From the NCBI GenBank assembly GCA_025667525.1, contig CM046875.1:288008140-288072139 (forward strand): 64,000 bases of DNA, given 5' to 3'. A program made the translations under genes and the position numbers. Positions 56,215 to 64,000 of this stretch are shown here, in pieces. How positions within the stretch are numbered: position 1 is the stretch's first letter; each line of letters begins with the position of its first letter. The notes beneath the pieces are model-generated. The model was not told where the DNA came from and made no database searches. It saw only the letters and a list, made by a program, of their open reading frames with translations. The stretch is from Glebionis coronaria. Lineage: Eukaryota; Streptophyta; Magnoliopsida; Asterales; Asteraceae.

Positions 56215-57145
56215 ACACAAACATATCGTATACATATTTAGTGATCATAGAAAGTGATTAACCTCAAAACTCATATTTATTCAAATGTGACAAAATATTT
56301 TAATAAAATTTATTTTTAAGAACATGTTCTATTAAAATAGAAAATAGAAATTTGAATTTGGCATATTCCAAATGGTCTAAGGATATACCTTAGAGGTATA
56401 AACTTCACTAAATGGTATTCCTCCACTAGAAAACAAAAAGGAGCGGACTCTAGAGCCCGCGACTCAATATAAATATTGAGCCGTTAGCCCATTTAATGAG
56501 ACGCACCCAAAGAGCCGTTACTTATTGTTTCCTATAAAAAGTGGATCATTTTTTCATTTTCTAAGAACCCTTTTTGGACAGTTTTCTTCTTATTATCTTC
56601 ATTCTATGTTTCTGATCATTAGTAAATGATCACTTAATTTATTAACTATGTTTACTTATGATTATCCTCTTGATCCCCTTCTTTACTTGTCCAAAGAGAA
56701 GATCACTCACACATTTTTGATGTGATAAAAGATGAAGCCTTGATAAAGATAATTGTTGTCCCATATATTTAGATGATATAACACGAATTTAAGAAAGAAA
56801 ATAGATGAAGAAGATGAATTATAGAGAGAGAAAGTAGTGAGAGAAAGTAGAGAGAATGGTTGGAGAAACTAGGTGATATTAGATTAAGAGAAAATGAAAT
56901 GAACCAACACCCTTCCTAACATGTTAGGAAGGGTATTTATAGTCCCCCTACATGTGGACTTGTATAGACTATACTACATGGGCCGGGCTTTCCTTTAGGC
57001 TTTAGTTACTTATGAATGAACTTTAGTTTAAAGTTGAGCCCGTAAAACACGACTAACCTACTACCTATTACAACGTTCTAAAATACGATACATAATAAAC
57101 CTATGACCGCTCATTCTTGTTTGACTCAATATTTTGAGGCTAACA
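56215..57145 (-). repeat. Element E 3' LTR and adjoining sequence
   Basis: LTR start TGTTAGCC at 57145 (minus) after a PPT. Minus-strand TATAAATA at 56941-56934 is followed by a perfect 26-bp palindrome (56934-56909). A second TATA-like site with an upstream CTCAATAT/ATATTGAG stem (around 56465-56482) on the plus strand suggests that part of 56215-56650 may belong to another LTR, possibly the rest of element F's. I could not place the LTR end. Confidence 0.55.
56909..56941 (-). promoter_or_regulatory. Element E LTR TATA box with 26-bp palindrome
   Basis: TATAAATA (56941-56934) adjoining a perfect palindrome with 13-bp arms centred at 56921/56922 (core CCTAACATGTTAGG). Confidence 0.7.
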
Positions 57146-57158
57146 ATCTCCCCCAATG
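57146..57158 (-). promoter_or_regulatory. Element E polypurine tract
   Basis: Minus strand ATTGGGGGAGAT directly before LTR start TGTTAG. Confidence 0.8.
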
Positions 57159-59718
57159 AGAAGTCATAAACCTTGGTCATTTAGGAAATTTGTAGAGATT
57201 ACTAATCTCGCCATAAATGAGTCTTGAACGTGTAATCGTAGTCTTGTTCCTTCATGATGTGATCTTTGAGCCTTTGTCATTGTCTTTCGACTTTGTCTTT
57301 ATGTTTGAGATCTTCAAATCATCCTTGACTTGTCTTTGCCATCTTGCGATCTTGTGTCTTCATCCACATGCTCACACTATTAATTGTCGAATATGTCTTT
57401 AGGCGTGAGAATGTGGTTTTGAATATTTGACTTTGCTGAGTACACCATAACGCCACCTTCTTGAGACAAAACATAGACGCGGACAGAATGGCTTTGACAT
57501 TTTTCCTAAATCGGTAGCGTTTTACCTCCGGCCGATGAAGACCGTTATACGATATTAAATATCGTACCTGTGATAGGTAGATTCACTTAAGAATCTCATT
57601 GTCAGGGTTTCGCGGCTGTACTAGCCGTTCTCTTTACTCGACCGTCTCAAAGCAAGACTGCGAACATAAAGAGTGAATCAATTAGATAGATATCCGGTTG
57701 ATTAAAGTCGTCAATTCAAATTCCTGGAACAAGTGTGATTCGTAAAGAATCTTACCATTGTTGCTTTCCAGTTGACACAAGCTTGATTCATAAGAATCTC
57801 GCACGTTACCTACCGTAGCGCTGTTTGATGTTGACGCTAGAAGGATTTCCATTCGTCACTGTGAATATTAATGAATATCACTCTGAATGTTCTGGCAAGA
57901 CCATAAAGATATTGCGTAGAAACCTGAAACGAGTTTGAATCAATTTAGAATCAAACCACTGTTGCTTTTTAGTTTTACACATGTTCAATTCATAAAGAAT
58001 CTTACATATGACCTACCGCAGTGCTGTTTGATGTTAACACTGGAAGGATTTCCACTCATCATTGTGAATACTAAGTAGTATTACTCTGAGTGTTCTAGCA
58101 ATATCACAAGGATATAGCGTAGGACTCTCTTGATCTTCATCCGTGTGTCCTAACGAGATTTGATTGATCTCTTGGCTCTAGACTCGATTTATGCACTTTT
58201 AGTGGTCGAAGGCTGGAGCAGATGCCACCTATTCAATATCAACTATCTCGAAGTGAGAAAGTCAATAGAAGTCATGTTGTTCTCCGTGACAATAAAACAA
58301 ACTTATTTTGAGAGAAGCCTGAGTAGCTAGGAAAGGGTTGTGCATACATTATTGGGTTCATGATGAGTTGTCTTCATGATGTGTTGACCCGGTTTGTGCC
58401 TAAGTTGTATGGAGGGCTTCTTTCTTTACACCCTGTATCCTTAGATTTCTTTTTCATTCTTCAACCCCTTCAATGCTTACCAAGACATCACTACTAGCAC
58501 CTTGTTGTGATTGTTCCAGTGCTAGCATCAGTACTTAGTCGACATTCTGCTACGTTCACATTCTACTCCATCTTTCCTAAGGACTTCTAATAATCTATTG
58601 GATTGTCCCTGGGAAGATCCCTCCGATTCTGGTTGGATCATAGGACTTAAACCTAACCACCCTTTTGACACCAATAACGTCGTGGATTAAAGATGTTGTG
58701 GGTATTTGATCGTAACCATAAAAACCACTTCAAATGTCTAACTAGATGTTTGAAAAACATTTAACACCTTGATAGTTTTGTCGTTTCAGAAATGTTCCCC
58801 CTTCACATGTGCATCGATAATCGAAAGTGTTTCACACATGTAGGTAAGAGTTAGAGTGCTTGAGTCTTATATAAGATCACATTTTAATCACATTTTCTCC
58901 CCCTATCTCTAATATATAAAATCTTTTGATATTAGAGATACCAAATTTGATTAAAATATATTTTGAAAAATAGTCTTGAAAATCTTCGGGAGAAAGATGT
59001 GTCAATCTTTGCATGAAGTTGAAATGCTCCCCCTCAAAAATTGATCCAATTGAATTGTCATTGTGAGGATTTGATCCACATTTTGCTTTTTGAGGATGGG
59101 AGTTATTGAACACACAATTTTTGAAAGATTTTGAATAATCATTGAGAAATTCTTGAAAAAATTGTGTTCAATTTGAAAAATCGTATTTCTTTTTGGCGAA
59201 GAGGTTTTTTCTAAAGCATAAACTTGAGTTCATAGACTTTGAATGTCTTGACAAATCCACTCAAGTGTAAGAAGATTTCTCTTCTTTTGCTGAGGGTAAG
59301 GGTACTAAAGCGTACACTCCCCCGTGAAATTAGAACAATGTTGCAATCTGAAAGTGATTACAAGCCATTGTGTTGAGCTCAAAATGTTGAATGTTTTGTG
59401 ACTAGCTCAACCCGTGATAGATTGCTCTACCCGTTGTTTGGAAATATTGTCCAAAATAGACAATTTCCTTTATTAAAAGAAGAAATGACATGTTTTGAAA
59501 AATATTTACAACTTTCATTCGAGCTTTATGTACACACCCGTGTCGTTATTGAGTGACATTTCTAGGCACGTTCATATTATCGATACTGAAAGACATGTCG
59601 AGAAGAATATTTTTGGATTTTAAAAGATTTTTAATTTTGTGTTTTGTTTTTATATGTTTTATATTTTTGTATTTTGCTTTTTTTAATGATATTTAGAATT
59701 AGATGTTTGAAAGATAAA
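57159..59718 (-). other. Sirevirus E 3' noncoding domain with hairpins and PPT-like tracts
   Basis: 2.5 kb after the RNaseH stop without a convincing gene. GGGGGAG-like tracts (minus) lie at 59323-59318, 59038-59027, 58903-58897 and 58801-58796. Hairpins include AAGAAG/CTTCTT with loop AGAAAT (59286-59269, minus), GTTGAGCT/AGCTCAAC (59372-59379/59404-59411), AATACT/AGTATT (58067-58082), the bulged stem at 57861-57881, CGGCT/AGCCG (57613-57627) and TACGATAT/ATATCGTA (57548-57566). Several have counterparts in element F with different stem sequence. The 78-codon frame at 58877-59113 has no recognisable similarity. Confidence 0.65.
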
Positions 59719-60221
59719 TCAAGCAGGCACCTTTGCCAGAATCTCCAGGTCTGCTGGAGTCAAACATCTCATACCAATTTGTCTAACAAGGTACTCAAAC
59801 CTATCTTTCGATAGAGCTTTCGTAAACAAGTCGGCTAATTGGTAATCCGTTCCAACAAAGTATAGTTCAACGATACCTCTTTCAACTTTTTCCTTTATGA
59901 AGTGGTATCTGACATCAATGTGCTTCGTGCGGGAATGCTGTACAGGATTGCAGGAGATGGCTATGGCCGACTTTGAGTCATAGTACATAGGTACTTTATC
60001 AAAGTGGAAGCCATAATCCGTGAGTTGTGTTCTCATCCAAAGAAATTGATCACCACACGCAGATAGAGACACATACTCCGCTTCGGCTGATGAAAGTGAC
60101 GTGCAATCCTGCTTCTTGGAAGACCATCCCATAAGCTTATCTTGACTTAGAAATTGTGCACCACCAGAAGTACTTTTTCGTGTATCAAGACACCCTGCAT
60201 GATCAGAATCTGAATAGGCCG
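59719..60221 (-). pseudogene. pol: Element E RNaseH
   Basis: The clear frame is 60132-59719 (WSSKKQDCTSLSSAEAEYVSLS, then YYDSKSAIAISCNPVQHSRTKHIDVRYHFIKE), the typical copia RNaseH C-terminal half with the catalytic Glu in SSAEAEY and Asp in YYDSKSA. It ends LEILAKVPA and a stop. The N-terminal part up to about 60221 is out of frame with RT (frameshift near 60225), though 'AGC.DTRKST'-like text is still legible. Confidence 0.88.
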
Positions 60222-61163
60222 TTAGAAGAAATCGGTTTCCCTCGGATACCAGAGTCCCAAACGAATGGTATTCTTGAGGTACCGAAAGATCCGTTTAACC
60301 TCCTTGAGGTGATTTTCAGTGGGTCGTGCTTGATATCGTGCACAATAACACGTAGCATGTGAAATATCAAGTCTGCTTGCTGTCAAGTACACGAGGGAAC
60401 CAATCATGGAACGATATCTCGTTTGATCGATGACATTTCCCTCCAAGTCAGCATCTAGCGATGTGGTTGATAATGGTGTCCCAACGGGGTCACATGAAGT
60501 CATACCATGCTTTTTGATTATCTCTTGACAGTACTTAGCTTGGTTTATAAAGATACCACTTGGGGATTGGTGAACTTGAATTCCAAGAAAGAATTTTAGT
60601 TCGCCCATCATTGACATTTCAAATTTGCTGTGCATGACTTTTTTAAACCATTTTGAAAATTTTGGGTTTGTAGACCCGAAAATAATGTCATCAACATAAA
60701 TTTGCACGAGCAAAATGTCATACCCATATTTATAAGTGAACAGAGTTAGATCAATGGAACCTTTTGAGAAACCTTTGGATACCAAAAATTTGGAGAGCTC
60801 GTCGTACCACGTCCTTGGAGCTTGCTTGAGTCCATAAAGTGCTTTGTGGAGACGATACACCTTGTCAAGATAGTAAGGATTGATGACTCATTCTGGATGC
60901 ATGACATAGACTTCTTCCCTCAAAGGACCGTTAAGAAATGCCGTCTTTACGTCCATTTGATAGACAGTGAATCCCTTATGTGCAGCATAAGCAAGGAAAA
61001 TCCTGACTGCTTTCATACGAGCAACTGGTGCAAATGATTCATCAAAATCAATTCCCTCTTTCTGGCCATACCCCTTAGCCACTAGCCTAGCTTTGTTCTT
61101 GATGATCGTATTCTCTTCATCCATCTTGTTTTTCAATATCCAACGAAGATTTAATGGAATCAC
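60222..61163 (-). pseudogene. pol: Element E reverse transcriptase (one stop)
   Basis: Two in-frame pieces separated by a TGA at about 60887. Upstream (61163-60888): [28 protein letters not shown] and [18 protein letters not shown], the copia RT fingers/palm start with catalytic Asp in MDVKTAF. Downstream (60860-60222): ALYGLKQAPRTWYDELSKFL, the catalytic YVDD in QIYVDDIIFGST, FEMSMMGELKFFLGIQ, and YRSMIGSLVYLTASRLDIS. All expected motifs are present in order, so only the stop and the following frameshift disable it. Confidence 0.92.
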
Positions 61164-61187
61164 ATCGTATGGTCTGTCAACAAGTTC

Positions 61188-62018
61188 CTAGACTTTAAGT
61201 CTTTCAAGTTGTTGAAGTTCATCCGTCATCGATTCAATCCAAGCATGACCAGCCATGGCTTCTTTGATGTTTTTCGGTTCAACTGTACTCACGGCGAGTG
61301 CGAACATACAAACATCGCCATCGTTTGCTAGTTGTCGTCTTCTACGAACAGGCTGTAAAGGGTTTCCAATTACGTGAACCAAAGGATGATCTCGGGTCCA
61401 ATGATGTGTTGAAGGATGTCGTTGATAAAACATATGCATATTTGACAGATCAACATGGCGAGTAGAGGACTCTCCAGTTTCGTGTACCGGTGTACCAAAT
61501 GGGTTGTGAAAATCGTCATCGTCAGATAATGCACCGTCTGCTTGATTAAGGTTCTCTGGAGCAATAACAGTAGTTTTGGATGTTGTAGGATCGATTGTTG
61601 AAGTGATATTTTGAGGTGGTAAATCTGCAGCAACCCGTGTTGAAGTAGATGAAGTTGTATCCTTTTGTAGCTGATGATCGGTATCATCATTCGTATCATG
61701 AGTGACAGCGGAAGACTTTGATACAACATGTTTCTCCCCCGTGAAATATTCATCAAACATTGGTCCATATAACATTTCCAACTCTTCAAGTGTCGTGTCC
61801 ACTGTCGTATCTGCTCTAGGAACATGTTCAGGAACCAGCTTTGAACTTGACGGTTCATTGATGTAGTCTTGAGTTCCGAGTTCCGTGCAGTTTTGCACAG
61901 AAGTCTTTTGTCGTTGTGGATCGGGACTTAAACTGTTTTGTTCAAGTGCCATTTCTTGCAATTCATCAAATCTGATAAGAATAGTCTCGACTATTAATTT
62001 TGTTCTCTTGTTGTACAC
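61188..62018 (-). pseudogene. pol: Element E integrase-RT linker
   Basis: Begins with YNKRTKLIVETILIRFDE, the end of copia integrase, then about 200 acidic, low-complexity Ser/Thr/Asp-rich residues, then WIESMTDELQQLERLKV leading into RT. In-frame TAG codons flank it near 61187 (related proteins have Trp) and near 62033 (related proteins have Gln). Confidence 0.82.
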
Positions 62019-62050
62019 TCTGTATCCCTTAGACTAAGTTGCATATCCCA

Positions 62051-62412
62051 CTAAAATGCATGCATCACTTTCTCTTTCATCTTGTCCAAATTTTCACCAT
62101 CTCGAATAATGTAACACGTACATCCAAAAACATGAAGGTGTTTGAGGGAAGGTTTGCGATCATTAATTATGTGATATGGTGTCTTTTCGTGTCTAGGGAT
62201 AATTAAGGATCGGTTTTGTGTGTAGCATGCATTGATACGGCTTTGGCCCAAAAGAATAATGGTAGTTTTGAAGCAGATAATAATGTTCGAGCAACCTCAA
62301 CTAAAGTACGATTTCGTCTTTCAACAACTCCATTTTGTTCAGGTGTTCGAGCAATAGATGTTTCATGTTCAATCCCTTCGGCTTCAAAATATTTCTTCAG
62401 AGTTGAATTCAA
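62051..62412 (-). pseudogene. pol: Element E integrase, C-terminal half (frameshifted)
   Basis: 62412-62203 carries the catalytic Glu in TPEQNGVVERRNRTL followed by ARTLLSASKLPLFFWA. A frameshift then passes the sequence to 62251-62051 (CYTQNRSLIIPRHEKTPYHI, HLHVFGCTCYIIRDGENLDKM). A second shift near 62060 precedes the linker. It follows the first integrase half in frame after a TAA at 62415-62413, where related proteins have Glu. Confidence 0.88.
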
Positions 62413-62415
62413 GAA

Positions 62416-63258
62416 TTATGTGCCTCTGTCAGTACGTACCACTTTTACTTGAGCTTGAAGACCACGTTGTATCAACTTAAGGAAGTTAATGAGAACCTCA
62501 AGTGTTTCCTCCTTTGACCTTAAGAAGAGGGTCCACGTGTACCTTGAGTAGTCATCGACAATTACCATAACATATTTCTTCCCATTGATTGTTTGAACAC
62601 GCATGGGGCCACACAAATCTATATGAAGAAGATCTAACCGTCCTTTAGAACTTGGCGTAGTCTTTGTCTTGAAGCTACTCCGTTTAGCTTTACAAAGCTC
62701 ACAAGAAGAACAAAGATGATCTTTGATGAATTTCAAGTTAGGAAGGCCTCGCACAATATCTTTCTTGGAAAGCAAGTTGATGGTATGAAAGTTAAGATGA
62801 GATAAACGTTGATGCCATAACCAAGCTTGAGTAGTTGAAGCTTTAGCCATGAAAAAAACTGGAGTTGAAGATGTGGAGTATTGTAGTGAAATAGTATAGA
62901 GATCAGTACCCCGTGTTCCGGTAAGTAAGTCATTCCCATCATAATCACGAACAAAACATGTCTTCTTTCTAAAAGCAACCTCCAAATCCGCATCACAGAA
63001 TTGACCAAGCGAGAAAAGATTGTGATTGAGCCCTTCGACATAGTAAACCCTTTTGATAGTGATATTCCCCTGAACCAAGTCTCCATATCCTAGGATCGGT
63101 GCAAATTGATCATTTCCAAATCGGACCGTACCCAGGAACTTCTCCACGAAGTTAATTAGAAGCTTGAGATTCCCCGTCATGTGCTTCGTGCATCCGGAGT
63201 CCAGTATGAAGAGAATTATTTTGATCACCTGCAGAAGAATTAGAACACGATGGAGCAT
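62416..63258 (-). pseudogene. pol: Element E protease, GAG-pre-integrase and integrase core
   Basis: Protease active site in LDSGCTKHMTG near the start, followed by FGNDQFAPILGYGDL. HHCC zinc domain: WHQRLSHLNF, then CSSCELCKAKRSSF. Integrase core: LLHIDLCGPM (first catalytic Asp) and MVIVDDYSRYTWTLFLRSK, ending VRTDRGT (second catalytic Asp) before a TAA. The codons before LDSGC belong to the next frame (63373-63152), so a frameshift lies near 63215 and the ATG at 63258 is not a real start. Confidence 0.92.
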
Positions 63259-63478
63259 TTGCTAAATTGGATTCCATGTTAGTTGTGATTTCCGATTCAT
63301 TAGTTTCCCTAGTTTCATCACTTAGAGGCACACTAACGCACGTAGTCACATTTTCTGTCCTAACTTTAGGCATCCATTTATATCCTGGAGGACATTGATT
63401 AGCAAACCACCATTTCCAAGGCTTGCTAACAGACTCATATAATTCCCTAATTCTGCTTCTAGGGTTCTTAGTGGTGGA
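63152..63478 (-). pseudogene. Element E gag-protease junction segment
   Basis: The frame 63373-63152 (NLANAPSCSNSSAGDQNNS) reads like the Ser/Asn-rich junction that precedes protease in Asteraceae-type copia elements, then leaves frame at the protease. A stop separates it from the upstream gag frame. No domain of its own. Confidence 0.6.
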
Positions 63479-63973
63479 TTATGATGTAATACTTTTCTTA
63501 GGGGGGGTTGCACCAGAATGGTTCACTTTGCGTTTGGGTTTTCTAGCACTAATAGGCATCGCAGTTTGCTTCTTAGTTCTAGTTTCTACGCCTTTGACAT
63601 TATTCGAAACACACATAGCATGATTAGCATTAGCACACTTTCCACATTTCACACAAACAAACTTAACATTCAAAGCATTCAAAGTCGAATCATTCATATC
63701 GTCATTACACACGATTACAAACGTTTTATTCTTAGAAACATTGAAAATCCTAGGGTGGTCTTCTACTGTCTTCATCTTCCCTTGACTTTTGTTTTGCCAA
63801 ACCTTTTCATTCATGCGAGTGCTCTTAAGCTGGGGCCGGCTAACACTATCAGTGGGGACTACTCCTGTAGTAAAAGACACACGTCTATTAGTGTTTCTAG
63901 AAGTCTGAGGTGATTTACTTTCTTTGTTGTGTGTAGGTGTAGTGGCCAATCTATACATCCCCGGTTTAACCAC
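63479..63973 (-). pseudogene. gag: Element E Gag C-terminal region
   Basis: Basic, Lys/Ser/Asn-rich frame with a Cys/His cluster VKCGKCANANHAMC, similar in spacing to the degenerate cluster downstream of the CCHC knuckle in Sirevirus Gag. Continues towards the right edge; the capsid and true CCHC should lie beyond 64000. The first ATG at 63973 is internal. Confidence 0.65.
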
Positions 63974-64000
63974 ATTTGTGTTCTTAATGCTTTGTGATCG

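Larger units (their letters stand above)
56215..64000 (-). mobile_element. Element E: Sirevirus-like Ty1/copia retrotransposon (partial, decayed)
   Basis: Minus-strand element running off the right edge. Order on its coding strand: gag C-terminus, protease, GAG-pre-integrase, integrase, RT, RNaseH, long structured 3' noncoding region, PPT (57158-57146), 3' LTR starting TGTTAGCC at 57145. This copia order (integrase before RT), the long post-pol region and several PPT-like tracts point to the Sirevirus lineage. Coding parts contain at least four stops and three frameshifts. The LTR's outer end is unclear because element C is inserted nearby. Confidence 0.82.

Noticed and set aside
57159..59718. 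Possible envelope-like ORF of a Sirevirus
   Set aside because: Some Sireviruses have one here, but no frame above 78 codons and no transmembrane-type frame was seen; the region looks structured and noncoding.
61370..61858. 162-codon minus-strand frame
   Set aside because: Alternative frame of the low-complexity integrase-RT linker of element E.

Overview
This window is plant nuclear repeat DNA. I found no host gene, no tRNA or rRNA gene and no bacterial-type feature. Everything recognisable belongs to LTR retrotransposons stacked inside one another, plus one small hAT-like MITE. The evidence is Ty3/gypsy (Athila-like and chromovirus) and Ty1/copia (Sirevirus) protein motifs, tRNA-Asp and tRNA-iMet primer binding sites, polypurine tracts (PPTs), paired LTRs and exact target-site duplications (TSDs). 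The copia and Athila protein wording resembles elements I associate with Asteraceae (Anthemideae such as Tanacetum), but that host assignment is an inference.

Layout, left to right. (1) 1-1195: degenerate chromovirus RT on the minus strand, then unassigned sequence. (2) Element G, Athila-like, plus strand, about 1196-17000, with only its 3' end in the window. It is interrupted by element A (2393-13684, minus, TSD GAAGT), a nearly intact autonomous Athila with LTRs of about 1.7 kb, gag, and protease-RT-RNaseH-integrase carrying one frameshift and one stop. G's 3' LTR (14433-17000) holds a 637-bp hAT-like MITE (15028-15664, TSD ATCTTTAC). (3) Element F, Sirevirus, plus strand, 17001-20651: only its 3' noncoding domain and part of its 3' LTR. 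G is inserted in F. (4) Element C, non-autonomous Athila, plus strand, 20652-56209, TSD GTCTT. Its gag is split by element D. (5) Element D, chromovirus-like, plus strand, 24760-47979, TSD ATTAC, with LTRs of about 3.4 kb and a ruined pol. D is split by element B. (6) Element B, non-autonomous Athila, minus strand, 29662-40331, TSD GCCAT, with almost identical LTRs and an intact 832-codon ORF. (7) Element E, Sirevirus, minus strand, about 56215-64000 and running off the right edge, with broken RNaseH, RT, integrase, protease and gag segments.

Order of events read from nesting: the E/F Sireviruses came first. C then landed between or in them, D in C, and B in D. Independently G landed in F, A in G, and the MITE in G's LTR. 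LTR divergence estimated by eye fits this: C about 1.8%, D about 1.6%, B about 0.1%.

A has all the catalytic parts of an Athila in decayed form. B and C have none of RT, RNaseH or integrase and would have to be moved in trans. B and C share leaders, 3' noncoding regions and an unrecognised C-terminal 'FDPG' domain but carry unrelated LTRs. The noncoding parts of several elements contain hairpins whose stems differ in sequence but keep pairing. These are, with the FDPG elements, the most interesting signals in the window.
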